A stretch of 59,419 nt of DNA from a virus, in IMG/VR virus record IMGVR_UViG_3300008108_000072, positions 1 through 59,419 of that record. One strand, given 5' to 3'. Positions 26,372-37,860 of this stretch are shown in pieces. A model generated the notes under the pieces. The model saw only the letters and a program-made list of their open reading frames with translations. It was not told the DNA's origin and did no database searches. Within the stretch, counting starts at the first letter, position 1; every line of letters starts with the position of its first letter. A program made the translations under genes and the position numbers.

Positions 26372-29300
26372 TTAATCGAAGGTTCTTAAATAATCTCCCG
26401 CTGAATGAGATGCGGAAATAGTGTTATCTACACCTCTAGTAACGCCAGTAAATGATGTTGATGTTTTGTTGGTGTAACTAACAACTTCATTACCAATTAA
26501 GAGTTTTCCACTTGTTGGGAATGAAGCAGTTGACTGTACAAAAATTGTAGTCTGACTTTCCGACATACTGAAAGTGACAAAAGCTCCTATGGAATTAATA
26601 GATGGAATAGCTAAATTAAAGACAGCTCCTCCCAAAGTAATAGAAGAATTAGGTCTTTCTTCAAAGTCTTTGATTGTTAGTGATGGATATGCTCTAGATA
26701 AAGTTTCAATCGATCCAGTAACACCAAATGAGCCAGTATTAATGAATATATTATTTTCAAAAGACTTTAATGTGGGACCAGCATTACCTAAATTATATGA
26801 ATCATAGAAATCTTCTTTAAATACAGCTCTATTTTCTACAATTGCAATAGCACCAGATCTTTGATAAATTTCATTTATAGGAGAATCTAAAATAACTTCC
26901 CCAGTTCTTGTTTGTATTGGGTTTACTAGTACAGCAGTTTCTTCAAAATAATCTAAGGAACCAGTATTATAGAATATTTTTATATCAGCATTTTTTGCTA
27001 ATTTACTGGTTACAGATGATGAAGAAGTGATAATTTCTCCTAAACCAGCGACTACAGTTAATACTTGTGACGAAAGATTGTTTAATCTGACGTTATCTAA
27101 AATTGAAGTATTTAAAGTAAGCTCATCAACTACAGATTCTATTCTATTTGATATTGATAATAATGTAACTACAGCAGCATCAAAGTTTTTGACTACTAAA
27201 GTAGAAATTCTATTAACTGTAGATAAAATATCAACTTGTACTGTATTAGTTGTTACTGTGCTGGTGTGAGATACAGTAATTATTGCTGATGTTACTCTTT
27301 CAATCGAACTATGAACTGATACAGTTGTTTGAGATGAAATAATGGTATCAGAATTATCTACATTAACAGTAACTATATTAGAAATTTCGTTTTCTACTGA
27401 CTGTATTGTATTGACGATTGATGTAATAGCTAGAGCAGAAACAGAAGCAGATACAGTTGATACAAAAGAACTTGTGTATGATGTTATTGCTGTTACATAC
27501 GTTGTTGGTGGTATGATAGTGATTTGTTCAGAAACACTAACATCACTATTATCTAAATCAATTTGTTGCTGGGCAGTTAGCTCAATCTGAGTTAATTCAT
27601 TGGCGGCAGCAGATGGGACATCATTTGCTGTAGTAGACGTTATTTTAACAATAGACGTATCAGTAGAATGAATCTCAGTTACTGTTATTTCGGTAATGAT
27701 AGATGTAGATGGACCTACAGGAACTATACTTACAAGCTCTGGTAGATGACGTAAATAATCGCCAGCTTCGTGTGTCGTAGCTGTTGTTCCAGAAGCTCCT
27801 CTAATAACATTTAAGAATCTATCAGGTAATTTGCCATTGTATAATACAATTTCTTTACCAATAAGTAATCTACTTACATCAGGGAATCTTCTTGTATCTG
27901 GAATGTAAACAATAGTATCAGTTTCTGATAATGGTAGATCTAAGAAAGCACCAATATCATTAATAGAATTTGGAGCAGTTTCAACTATAGAATTATTGAC
28001 TACTTTAGTAATTTTTCTAGTAATTTCTCTGTCAGTAGATGATATTGTTGAATTAGAAACTACATTAAATGGAACGTCAATAATATTTGTAATTTCTTTA
28101 TTTACAGAAACTATACTACTAAACTGAACTGGTCTAACCAGTCCACCAGATATATAAAGCTCAGTAACATATGCTTTGTGATTTGATCCAACATTATTAA
28201 TAGTTTGAATAATAGAAGTTACATCTCTGTAATATGTTGTTTCGAGAGGACCACCAAGAGAAATAATTTCTATTTCAGTTCCTTCAATTCTGGCAGTTTC
28301 TATATTTACTATGCTTGAATAAGCCATAGTAAAGCCAGTGATTTCGATATCTAAATTTAATCTGGTGAAAGAGTCAATTTTTCTATTTGGCTCTTTGATG
28401 ATGTCGTACCCTCTGGCTACAACAACAGTAGGTGGTTCTTGATAACCAGAGCCACCGTCAAGTAAAACAATATTAATTACTTGACCATCATAGACAATGA
28501 CTTCTGCTTTTGCTCCACCACCAGTAGTGTCAGTAGGAATAAATTGTAAAATTGGTGGTGTGTAATATTGATAGGCTGTTGGCTGTAATAATAAATTATT
28601 TTCGAAGTATAATTCCAGTTCTCTTCTATTCCAATCTAACGAAACTACTTTTCCATTAGAAATGTTAGCAACAACAGCTAATCCTTCTCCACGTACAATA
28701 TCATTATAATTTGAAGAAAGAATTTTGCTATAAACACTGTTACTTACATAAGAATTTCTTCTGTAATCCTTTGTTTTTGCTTTGGCAGGAATATAAGAAA
28801 TTTCTCTATATTCATTTTCACCATCAATTTTAATTAAATCACCTGGATGTAAATTAGCATAAGAACGAGTTTGTTCGTACCAAGCTTTATCAGCTAATTC
28901 GGAGCCATACAAATATCTGCTACTTGCTCTAGATAAAACTCTATTTCCATCTGCATTTTCTTCATATGAGGTGGTTACTTGATAAGTTCCTCCTAAAGTA
29001 AAATCTGCTGTGTTATTAAATGTAGAAGTTAAAGAGAATTTTAATGGTAAGCTAGAGTTATATACTACGTTTTGTGAAGATAATGTTAGTGACCATTGAT
29101 TTGATGTAATCTTTCTAAATGCTCTTAACTTACCTAAACATACATTATTTTGATGTACCCATATTTCATTTGAGCCAATAGGTCCTATCCAATTTGAGAA
29201 GTTTGTATAGCTATTAGCTCCTGTTATAGTTAAAGTTAATTTATTGTAGAAAGTATCTCTTTCGAAATCATATGCTGTTAATGTTTGAGCAATATCTCTA

Positions 29301-32300
29301 CCATATAAAAGAATTATATTTACATCTGGATAAGTAATTTCTCCACTCTCAGAAATAAAATAATTTAATGGTTTTGTGAAAGTTATTGTAGGACCACTTA
29401 TTTTATATGATTCTCCTTGTACTTGTAGAACTCCATCAACAAAAACAATAGCATAATTAGGATCTTCGACTTTCTTTACTCGCTCTTCTACTTCATCAAT
29501 AATCAAGAAAGGACCAGTTCTTCTAAATGGTATTAAATCGGTATTAATTTTTAATCTTAAATAAGAACCCACACTAAAGCCAAAAGATTTCTCGTACCCA
29601 GCTAATTCTGGTTCAGAACCTTCTACAATATCATCATGCTTAATTGGGGGATCAGAAAATACAATTTTGTCAGTTACATTTATATCGTCTGATCGTAAAA
29701 TATAATACGAATTTTTTTCTGGAATATAGTTATCAACATCAACAAAAGTCTTTGCTTTTTGTACTACAGAATTTAAAGTAATAATTAAATTTTCATTTAC
29801 ACTAGTTTTTACTATATCTCCATTGTCATAGTATAAATCAAACGTTGTATTAATTCCATCAAATTCAGATTCTAATGTTGATAATTTTTTCAAATACTGT
29901 GAATTTAGATCATTTGCCTTAAATCTGAAATATTTTCCATAAAACTTTTGACCAGTAACATATTGTCCTTCTGTTACATTCTCTCCAAATGGAGGAGATG
30001 AGAATGTTATTTGAGTTCCATTAACAGTATATGCTTTTCCTGGCTCTTGTAATACACCATCAATTGTGATAATTAATTGCTGTTCATTGTATGGAGCGAG
30101 AGGAAGACCTGATTTTTTATCAATTAAAGTAAATACCGTATCACCTATTGGCTGACCGTTATAAGAGTCTAGTCTTCCATTAAATGGTGTTGATAAAACA
30201 AATTCTCCAGCGATAGTTTCTGAGTTATCAAAGGTATCTACAGAAATAGATCCAAGACCTCTTTCGACAGCAAAAGAATTCAAGTTAACTACAGTTTCTG
30301 TTAAGTATCTCTTAGTACCAACAACAGAAATGTCCTTTGCTCCCAGATCAATAAATGTAATTGTTTCAGTTTTGTTTTGTTCAATTTGAGATGGCATAGA
30401 AATATCGCCATCAGTTTCAACTAAAACTTCCCCAAATAATTTAAAGCCAGCAGGGTGTACAGTTTCTTTAATTAAATCTCTCCAAATAGAAATTGGAGTT
30501 TTTGATTTAATTACATAAGAATAATCTTGATAAAAATAAGAGTCAGTAATTTTTTGGGAAGCTACGCTAATTTTTCCTCGATCAGAAGAAAATCTTCCCT
30601 GATTGTCAAAATAACCTTTAATGTCGGGAGCAAAAACAGTAGACAAAATTGCTTTTATCTTAGCTGTCTTGCTTTTAACTAATCCTTTGATGGGTAAATT
30701 TTCATCAATTACACCTTGAATTTTCTCAATTCTAAGAATGTTGCTTCCTTGACGATAACCATTAGAAGAAACAACACCAGATGAAATAATTACCCCATTA
30801 TCATATTGAACAATCTTTTCTCCAATAGCAAAAGCATTATCTGGAATATCTTCTAATAGTAAAACTGTTGGAGATTTAAACTCAGAATATAAAGTTTTGT
30901 CGCTATGGAAAGCATATCCATTTTCTATAATATTAACTGTTTGAGGAATACCAATATCATTACTTGTAAAATATAATTTTACATCAGTCTCTATAATTTT
31001 TACTGTAGGAAGATATGTATAATTTTTGCCTTCATTAATTACAGTAACTCTACTAATAGAACCATTGTTAACTAAAACTTCAAATTCAACTTCGGAGCCA
31101 TCACCATCAACAACTATTGCTTTAGGCTTCGAATAATTTTTTCCTCCGTCAATAACGGTAATAGATTTTATTTTCTTTTCTATAGAATCGTAAGTAACAG
31201 AAATTGTCGCTTCATATTCTTGAGCTACATCAACACCATATACAGTAGGAACACGCTTGTAATTTTCGCCAAAATTTTCTACAACAACGCTGTTTATTTT
31301 GCCAATAGCAAATTTAGATGATGTTGTATAATTAATTTGTCCTGTTCCATCATATTCAGGAACTTTAGCTAAATTATAAACAAATCTAGTGTCAGTTGAA
31401 TATATTACATCCTTTTCTCCTGTTAAAGGATCGTCTACAACTTGTAGATAAGAATTTTGGGTGTTTACATCAGATACTTTAATAAAATAAAAATAATTTG
31501 TGAAGTTTACAGGTTTCTTCTGTTCAAAACTGTTTGTGGAAATATTAGGACCAAACCCAAGCTTGATAGTCAAATACGAACCAGGATTGCCAGGAGGAAC
31601 GCTGCTTACAAATTTTTCTTCGGTGAATACGTTATAATTTAAACTACTTGAAAAATCCAAGTAAGTATCAAGCATAGAAAAGTGGCTTACATCAAACTTA
31701 TACTTGTAATACTTCTGAATTTGGACAACAGGGTTAGCTTTAAAATCAATATTATCTTTTGAAAACTCTAATCTGTATTCTGCTGTATCAGTAGAAGAAA
31801 TAGTAACTAATTTTTGAGGGCTGCTAGCGTCATAGAATGTGTTGCTTCTTACTAACTGATTTGGTGCTGACGAAGAATAATCAAAAATTAACACCAATTC
31901 TTGTGTTTTTTCGTCATAAGAATATACGTAAGGATCATTTACTCCAGTCCCCTTAATACGTTGACCTTCTGTAAATCTATATCTAGAGTTGACGCTGGAT
32001 ATTTCTTTTCCATTGTAATGATCTACAATCCTTGTTCCGTTTTGACCACGTAGTACAGAAACAGTTTTTGTAACTTCATCAACTGAAGTTACTTTAACAA
32101 TTTCGTCTCCGATAGATAAAAGATCATTTACAGCAATACCTACAATAGAATTTAATTTTAGACCAGTATTTTGCCCAGCAAAACCAACATGGTCTACTAA
32201 TAAAGTAAGTCTTTGGTTAGAGATGCTAGATTGTAGTCTATCTAAATCAAGATCAGATACAGTTAAGATATCTCCTTTTCTGTATCCATTGCCTTTGCTT

Positions 32301-35300
32301 GTGATAAAAATTTGAACCACACCACCATAATTTGATCCACTAACGCCAGAAACTACAATAGTTGCTCTAGCATTACCAGAATCTCCAGGCAATCCGATGT
32401 TATTTCTAGCAGTAGTACTATCTTGGAAAATGAGTTCTACATTATTATATGTGCCTACTGTATAATCAACACCACTATTCAACAAGTCAAAACGACCCAA
32501 ACCAAGATCATTAATCTTTTTCGTTACTCTAGGTGCTTTTAGGGTAATTTTTTGATAATATCTTTTTCTTACATAATACTCAGTTTCAGTTAAAGTATCA
32601 TCTGGGTTAACATCTATAATAACTTTGTCGCCAACTGTTAATCCGTGAGAATCTGAAGTTTCAATAATAGCGATATTTTGGCTGATAGAAGTAGGAGAAA
32701 TGCCCAAACTCAATGAAGAGATTGTAATAATTTTGGATCCTACGGTATCGTTTAAATCATTACTCTTTAAAAATAAATCTTCGTTGACAATAAAGTTACC
32801 TGTAAGGACTTTTAATTTTAAACTATTTTGATTATTTGTGGTTTCTAATACTAGACCTGTAGAAATAGGATTATTAATACCATCAGTGAGAGCAATAACA
32901 CTCCCAGCAGTAAAAGATGAATTTTGATTTAAGACTAAATTAATAACATTAATAGTAGATTCAATTAGTTTATTTGGTTCAAATGTACCAACGACATTAC
33001 GAAGAACTAATTGATTTGAATTTATCACATCACCAATTAAAGTGCCGACCGCTCCAGTTGAAGGCTGACTAATAGTATCTCCTTCAAAATAATATGCTGT
33101 CTGTAAAGTTTTTATTTCAGTAGCTTTTATTTCTTTTGATTCTAAAGAAACAACATTTTTGCCTACGACAGAAGAAACCGAAGCAGATGCCTTAGAGCCT
33201 CCAGTGTTGGAGTTATTAATTCTGACGACAGAGCCAACTTTGAAATTATTGTAAGACTCTTCTACTGTTCCAGAAGAAATACCACCCGTAGTAACACTAT
33301 CAATATAAGCTATAACGCTACTACCATTTTGTTCTAATTTTGATGTTTTGAGTCTTCTAGCACTGACTGGAATATCATTTTGAGAGATACTAGAATTATA
33401 ATTAGAATCAACTGGTAAAGAATAGTAATTTTTGCCGAGAATATATGGGAAAACAGGAATATTGTTGGAATCTATAGTTAAGAAATAAGCATATACGCCA
33501 TTTGGGTAATCTGGAGTTACACAAAATCTTCCGTTGTTTTCATCTAGTTCGGTTTTACCAGTATTTACTGAAGGCTTCCATTCGTAATCTTGTACAAATG
33601 TACCAAGAGGATATACCGTAGTTGGTGGACCCTCAAAGCGAGAAGATTTTAATTGATACCCCGAAGATAATCTAGTGATAGCAGATGAAGGATCTACTGG
33701 GTCAGAATACCCGAATGGTCCATAGATTGGAACGCCATCATAAGCAAAACCAATAATAGGCGAGTGTGTTTTTGTTACAGGCTCTTCAAAAGTAGAACTT
33801 AAATTGTCATTTAATAAAGTTCTTAGTCTAGTAGGGTTAGCAATTCTTCCATATAGGTAATCCTTGTTTAATCTACTTAAACTATCAAATGTTTCGAAAA
33901 CATATCCATAGCTATCATCTACTTTTGTTTCGTTTTTCTTTAATCTATCAAAATACCACTTTTCAATTTCAGCAGTTGCTTCTGCTTCACTGCCTCTAGC
34001 ATCTTCGATTACTTCAACTACGACATTTTCTTGGGTATAAAATTTGCCTTCGTCAATTTTCTCAAACCCAGTAATTTGACCTTTTGGAGAAACTATGGCT
34101 TTATAGTCAGCAAACTTTCCTCTTCCAGCTAAATCACTAATTCTAATAATAGGAGGAGAAGAATAATATTCTCCTGGATTTCTAATTACTAAACTAGTAA
34201 TTTTACCACTAGTAACAATAGCCTCTAATTTAGCTCCTCTACCAGCAGTTATCACAACTTTTGGTATTGAAGTAAAGGATTCTGTAGTGTTAATATTGAT
34301 AGACTCTACAACTTCACCAGATAGTTTTGCTACTGCCTTTCCAGGTTGATTATTGATTAAAACAAATGGAGGAGTTTTGTATCCTGTGCCAGATTTTAAT
34401 AGAGATAATTTTGTTAGCTTTCCAAAATTAACAAATTCAGAATCTCTGTGGTTTAAAACTAATGTGCCATCGACAAAGATACCTACATCTCTAGTTCCAG
34501 TTTGGTAAATTTCCGTCGTTGTAGTTGGTCTTTTTCTAATTAATCTTAGTAAATCTTTGCCAACTAGATTAACATCAACATCGCTTGATAAAATATCATG
34601 TGAAGGATAACCAGATGAACAAATATAATAGTATTGATCGTCTTCGTAAATAGCTGCTACGTTAGCAAGCTCTTCCGCTACAGCGTTTTGTAATGTTAAA
34701 TTCGATTGAATACTTGGTGTAGTATTATTTTCGTTGATTAACCATCTAGTGTTGTTTGTAGCTCTATTAAAAATAATAGGATCACGAGTTTCAAAACCAG
34801 CATCAGAAATTTGAACAATATCTTTTTCTTCTGAGTATGGTGCTAAAACTTTAGTATTTAAATTATAAAGAACACCTAATGTGAGTAATTTGACGTTATT
34901 ACCTACTACAGTTGATGCCGAATAAACATCACTGCCAGCTGGATGAGCTGATGGGGGGTTTGCTCTTTGATCAATTACAAATTGTGTGGCATTTTTTGCA
35001 TTATATTTAATGACTTCAGAACCAATTAAAATTTTACCTACATTTTTCCATCCTAATGTTGAACCAACATTAATTTTTTGTCCTGAAGATAAGTTTGTAT
35101 TGATTGCTTTTCTTAACGTAGTTTTCGAAGCAATTTCAAAAACGCCATTAACTGTTGATGGGTCTAAAATAATTTCGTAAATATCACCTTCTTCTGTAGA
35201 ACCTTTGAATGCTACATTATCGACTACAGCCGAAGCATACAGCATTTCTGGCTTAGTTTCGTCAAGTTCTTGTGTTAAACGCTGCCCAATTAAGTCTAAT

Positions 35301-36055
35301 GGATTGCCAGAAAGAACTTTTACTTTTAATGAATATGTAGATACCCAATCAGAAGTCGATGCCTTCAGCGTAGAGTCTTTAGGATTGTATATTTCTGGAA
35401 TATCCTGAGGATCTCTAGATACAATCGAATTGAAAATAAATTTAATTGACTTATCAGTACCTTTTGCCTTATAAAATTTACTGATATTTTTGATTAAAGT
35501 TCTTTTATCAACCTGACCCTTTAAATATTTTTCAGGGAAAGCACCAAGATACTGTGCTTCGAAATTTTTAATAAAAGCGTATAAGAAAAGATTGCTAATG
35601 TTGTAAACAACAGCACTAGCATCATGAGAAGCAGATTGAGTAGAAACAAAAGTTGTTTCTGAATACAAATCTCCTAATGTGGTGTTTCCACTAACTCCAC
35701 GAGAAACTTCTAAAAATTCTGTATCTGTTCTAGTCTTGTAGAAACAAATTTCATTATCAATACGAATATAACCATTCTCTTTGGGGAATGATGTAGCATC
35801 GTCTACGACAATAGTAGTAGCACTATCAGATACACTACTCGCTAGTTTAGTGCTTTGCTTTAAAAGATTTTCTTCGTAAAAATCCACATCACGATATTTC
35901 GTGATATTACTAATAATATCAACAGGCTGACCAACCAACTCCAATTGTTCGTAGTATTTTTCTACTAACTTAGAAAAATTTACGTATTCTGAAGATATAA
36001 ACCCTGGTAGCTGTTGCTCAATCAGGGTTGAAATTTTTCTAGTTTTTGGAGCCAT
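26372..36055 (-). CDS. 7: Giant baseplate wedge protein gp7, 3227 aa
   Basis: It lies between gp6 and gp8, the place of T4 gene 7. The N-terminal helices (LIEQQLPGFISSEYVNFSKL, VEKYYEQLE) and the segment at about 168-212 (LIKNISKFYKAKGTDKSIKF) resemble the part of T4 gp7 that reads 'RFFESRSYDFYSTKGIEASYKFLF'. Near residue 1855, WRDLIKETVHPAGFKLFGEV corresponds to T4 'WKSDVIRFVHPVGFGF'. Around 755-900 is a YHYH-like domain (GFAYDGVPIYGPFGYSDP, then YPNGVYAYFLTID). A module with TTIxVxSTxxFPxxGxLxIGxExV recurs near both termini. Residues about 2750-2950 are a Ser/Thr/Val/Ile-rich repetitive tract. At 3227 aa it is about three times the length of T4 gp7 (1032 aa). Confidence 0.78.
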   Translation of the reverse strand: MAPKTRKISTLIEQQLPGFISSEYVNFSKLVEKYYEQLELVGQPVDIISNITKYRDVDFYEENLLKQSTKLASSVSDSATTIVVDDATSFPKENGYIRIDNEICFYKTRTDTEFLEVSRGVSGNTTLGDLYSETTFVSTQSASHDASAVVYNISNLFLYAFIKNFEAQYLGAFPEKYLKGQVDKRTLIKNISKFYKAKGTDKSIKFIFNSIVSRDPQDIPEIYNPKDSTLKASTSDWVSTYSLKVKVLSGNPLDLIGQRLTQELDETKPEMLYASAVVDNVAFKGSTEEGDIYEIILDPSTVNGVFEIASKTTLRKAINTNLSSGQKINVGSTLGWKNVGKILIGSEVIKYNAKNATQFVIDQRANPPSAHPAGSDVYSASTVVGNNVKLLTLGVLYNLNTKVLAPYSEEKDIVQISDAGFETRDPIIFNRATNNTRWLINENNTTPSIQSNLTLQNAVAEELANVAAIYEDDQYYYICSSGYPSHDILSSDVDVNLVGKDLLRLIRKRPTTTTEIYQTGTRDVGIFVDGTLVLNHRDSEFVNFGKLTKLSLLKSGTGYKTPPFVLINNQPGKAVAKLSGEVVESININTTESFTSIPKVVITAGRGAKLEAIVTSGKITSLVIRNPGEYYSSPPIIRISDLAGRGKFADYKAIVSPKGQITGFEKIDEGKFYTQENVVVEVIEDARGSEAEATAEIEKWYFDRLKKNETKVDDSYGYVFETFDSLSRLNKDYLYGRIANPTRLRTLLNDNLSSTFEEPVTKTHSPIIGFAYDGVPIYGPFGYSDPVDPSSAITRLSSGYQLKSSRFEGPPTTVYPLGTFVQDYEWKPSVNTGKTELDENNGRFCVTPDYPNGVYAYFLTIDSNNIPVFPYILGKNYYSLPVDSNYNSSISQNDIPVSARRLKTSKLEQNGSSVIAYIDSVTTGGISSGTVEESYNNFKVGSVVRINNSNTGGSKASASVSSVVGKNVVSLESKEIKATEIKTLQTAYYFEGDTISQPSTGAVGTLIGDVINSNQLVLRNVVGTFEPNKLIESTINVINLVLNQNSSFTAGSVIALTDGINNPISTGLVLETTNNQNSLKLKVLTGNFIVNEDLFLKSNDLNDTVGSKIITISSLSLGISPTSISQNIAIIETSDSHGLTVGDKVIIDVNPDDTLTETEYYVRKRYYQKITLKAPRVTKKINDLGLGRFDLLNSGVDYTVGTYNNVELIFQDSTTARNNIGLPGDSGNARATIVVSGVSGSNYGGVVQIFITSKGNGYRKGDILTVSDLDLDRLQSSISNQRLTLLVDHVGFAGQNTGLKLNSIVGIAVNDLLSIGDEIVKVTSVDEVTKTVSVLRGQNGTRIVDHYNGKEISSVNSRYRFTEGQRIKGTGVNDPYVYSYDEKTQELVLIFDYSSSAPNQLVRSNTFYDASSPQKLVTISSTDTAEYRLEFSKDNIDFKANPVVQIQKYYKYKFDVSHFSMLDTYLDFSSSLNYNVFTEEKFVSSVPPGNPGSYLTIKLGFGPNISTNSFEQKKPVNFTNYFYFIKVSDVNTQNSYLQVVDDPLTGEKDVIYSTDTRFVYNLAKVPEYDGTGQINYTTSSKFAIGKINSVVVENFGENYKRVPTVYGVDVAQEYEATISVTYDSIEKKIKSITVIDGGKNYSKPKAIVVDGDGSEVEFEVLVNNGSISRVTVINEGKNYTYLPTVKIIETDVKLYFTSNDIGIPQTVNIIENGYAFHSDKTLYSEFKSPTVLLLEDIPDNAFAIGEKIVQYDNGVIISSGVVSSNGYRQGSNILRIEKIQGVIDENLPIKGLVKSKTAKIKAILSTVFAPDIKGYFDNQGRFSSDRGKISVASQKITDSYFYQDYSYVIKSKTPISIWRDLIKETVHPAGFKLFGEVLVETDGDISMPSQIEQNKTETITFIDLGAKDISVVGTKRYLTETVVNLNSFAVERGLGSISVDTFDNSETIAGEFVLSTPFNGRLDSYNGQPIGDTVFTLIDKKSGLPLAPYNEQQLIITIDGVLQEPGKAYTVNGTQITFSSPPFGENVTEGQYVTGQKFYGKYFRFKANDLNSQYLKKLSTLESEFDGINTTFDLYYDNGDIVKTSVNENLIITLNSVVQKAKTFVDVDNYIPEKNSYYILRSDDINVTDKIVFSDPPIKHDDIVEGSEPELAGYEKSFGFSVGSYLRLKINTDLIPFRRTGPFLIIDEVEERVKKVEDPNYAIVFVDGVLQVQGESYKISGPTITFTKPLNYFISESGEITYPDVNIILLYGRDIAQTLTAYDFERDTFYNKLTLTITGANSYTNFSNWIGPIGSNEIWVHQNNVCLGKLRAFRKITSNQWSLTLSSQNVVYNSSLPLKFSLTSTFNNTADFTLGGTYQVTTSYEENADGNRVLSRASSRYLYGSELADKAWYEQTRSYANLHPGDLIKIDGENEYREISYIPAKAKTKDYRRNSYVSNSVYSKILSSNYNDIVRGEGLAVVANISNGKVVSLDWNRRELELYFENNLLLQPTAYQYYTPPILQFIPTDTTGGGAKAEVIVYDGQVINIVLLDGGSGYQEPPTVVVARGYDIIKEPNRKIDSFTRLNLDIEITGFTMAYSSIVNIETARIEGTEIEIISLGGPLETTYYRDVTSIIQTINNVGSNHKAYVTELYISGGLVRPVQFSSIVSVNKEITNIIDVPFNVVSNSTISSTDREITRKITKVVNNSIVETAPNSINDIGAFLDLPLSETDTIVYIPDTRRFPDVSRLLIGKEIVLYNGKLPDRFLNVIRGASGTTATTHEAGDYLRHLPELVSIVPVGPSTSIITEITVTEIHSTDTSIVKITSTTANDVPSAAANELTQIELTAQQQIDLDNSDVSVSEQITIIPPTTYVTAITSYTSSFVSTVSASVSALAITSIVNTIQSVENEISNIVTVNVDNSDTIISSQTTVSVHSSIERVTSAIITVSHTSTVTTNTVQVDILSTVNRISTLVVKNFDAAVVTLLSISNRIESVVDELTLNTSILDNVRLNNLSSQVLTVVAGLGEIITSSSSVTSKLAKNADIKIFYNTGSLDYFEETAVLVNPIQTRTGEVILDSPINEIYQRSGAIAIVENRAVFKEDFYDSYNLGNAGPTLKSFENNIFINTGSFGVTGSIETLSRAYPSLTIKDFEERPNSSITLGGAVFNLAIPSINSIGAFVTFSMSESQTTIFVQSTASFPTSGKLLIGNEVVSYTNKTSTSFTGVTRGVDNTISASHSAGDYLRTFD

Positions 36056-36060
36056 CTAGA

Positions 36061-37860
36061 TTACTCTTGATATGCGATAAATTTACTGTTTGGGATATCA
36101 ACGTCAAGATATACGTTTCTCAAAGCGTTAATATCATTTGATGCTGGTTTTACACGAATTTCGATCCTGTTATCAAAATAACTACCTTTAATGATAGTTA
36201 AATCATACAGCATGATCTCGCCTTTAGTATAATCAATATCACCGACATAATCGTTTAAAACGATTTTATCTCCAGATAAAGAGTCTAATCTATATAGGAC
36301 AATTTTGCCACCCCTATCTTCCAAATACACAGTAAAATTGGGGTATTCGCTTACTACAAACCCAGATGATTCTACTGAGGGACTATCACAATCTACAAAA
36401 AATTCATTCTGGAAACAGATTTCGTAAAAGAAGGTAGAATTGATGGATGGATAAAAATCCTTTCTCATTATAACGCTAGTGTGGTTGGAATTAATTGCCT
36501 TATCAGCATCATCAATAACACCAACCACTTTACTGTATCTAAACTTTCCGTTGAATTTTTCGACATCGGAAGTTTCAATATAATTTTCAAGTGCCGAAAT
36601 AACTTTAGATTTAATTTCTTCGGGTACTAATGTTGTGATTTGTCTGTTGTAATAAATCTTGCTGTTTAATTCTACATAAAGAATTGAAGGATTGATTAGA
36701 TCTGGAGTGACTGAAGCAACCATATAATTCTTCAATTCACGAACAATTTCCTGTTTGGTGAAAGAAGATAAAGCAGCACCGTTAGATGGTTTGACTGAAA
36801 TTTTAACTTTGCCGTATTCTGGGGGTACAGACTCTTCACCCCCATATACAATGATATCAGCGACCGCTGGGTAAATATTTCTCACAATAGCAGCATAATC
36901 AGATGGTGTTACAGCTCTATCCTGAGTGCCGTAGTATTTTGGAGCATTGAACTTAATTTTTGATACACTTTCAATATCCTCACCGCCGTTAGCGTTATTG
37001 ACTGTGCTTACATTAACAATAGATAAAGAATAACTGGAATTACCACTTAAGTCTTCTAAAACACCACTAAATGTAAATGATCTAGCACCATTAGTTACTG
37101 GACCATTAGTTGTTAAATAGCTAACTTCAATATACTCACCATTTTCTAATTTTCTTCCTAAAACACCATCACCAAAGAATAACTCATACTTTTCATCCTC
37201 AATCTCTTCTACAAAGAACACATTCGAGGAAGGATTGATATTTAAAATATTATCAGCAGCTTTGTAAATTTGGAAAGAAGTTGATGATGATGAAGGATAA
37301 ACTTTTACTTGAATCGTGTTTGTGTCAATAGATGGGTTTTGTAAAATAAAACGTTGGCTTTGTAACCCAGTATTTACAGTAAATGTGTTTGTTACTAAAG
37401 CACCTTCATACACATCAACGTTAACAAAAGATGCTGTACCATTAACTACAGACGCTGTATAATCTTCTACAGCAACATATTGATACAGATTATCATCAAA
37501 TGTCGTTACAAAACCAGTTCCCTTCTTTAAAATGATCTCTTTTGGAGCAGTTCCATTAAATTCTACGCCAAAACTTACTGTAGCCTTCGGAGCTACTTTT
37601 GATTTGGCTCTATAACCAAGCTGTTTAGCTAATGCTACTACATTGTCTCTCAGAGTAGCAGAATCTAAAAACAGCTCGTTTACAACGAGATTAGTGTTAA
37701 ATGCTGTATAATAAGTGTTATAAGCAAGAACATCAAGTAAATTGCTCCATACAGAACCCTCAAAATCATAATCAGTAAAGTCCGTCTGGGCTCTTAGGTA
37801 ATCCTTGAGAGCGATTTTGATTTGAGTGTAATCTAAATTAGATACCTGAGCGTATGGCAT
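36061..37860 (-). CDS. 6: Baseplate wedge subunit gp6
   Basis: 599 aa, a little shorter than T4 gp6 (660 aa). The opening (DYTQIKIALKDYLRAQTDFT, DYDFEGSVWSNLLDVLAYNT, YYTAFNTNLVVNELFLDSAT) is the strongly conserved gp6/baseplate-J signature. The middle (VTPSDYAAIVRNIYPAVADI) is also typical. Six gp6 dimers form the ring that holds the wedges together. The gene abuts gp25 without a gap and is followed 5 bp later by gp7, so the three are one transcription unit. Confidence 0.93.
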   Translation of the reverse strand: MPYAQVSNLDYTQIKIALKDYLRAQTDFTDYDFEGSVWSNLLDVLAYNTYYTAFNTNLVVNELFLDSATLRDNVVALAKQLGYRAKSKVAPKATVSFGVEFNGTAPKEIILKKGTGFVTTFDDNLYQYVAVEDYTASVVNGTASFVNVDVYEGALVTNTFTVNTGLQSQRFILQNPSIDTNTIQVKVYPSSSSTSFQIYKAADNILNINPSSNVFFVEEIEDEKYELFFGDGVLGRKLENGEYIEVSYLTTNGPVTNGARSFTFSGVLEDLSGNSSYSLSIVNVSTVNNANGGEDIESVSKIKFNAPKYYGTQDRAVTPSDYAAIVRNIYPAVADIIVYGGEESVPPEYGKVKISVKPSNGAALSSFTKQEIVRELKNYMVASVTPDLINPSILYVELNSKIYYNRQITTLVPEEIKSKVISALENYIETSDVEKFNGKFRYSKVVGVIDDADKAINSNHTSVIMRKDFYPSINSTFFYEICFQNEFFVDCDSPSVESSGFVVSEYPNFTVYLEDRGGKIVLYRLDSLSGDKIVLNDYVGDIDYTKGEIMLYDLTIIKGSYFDNRIEIRVKPASNDINALRNVYLDVDIPNSKFIAYQE

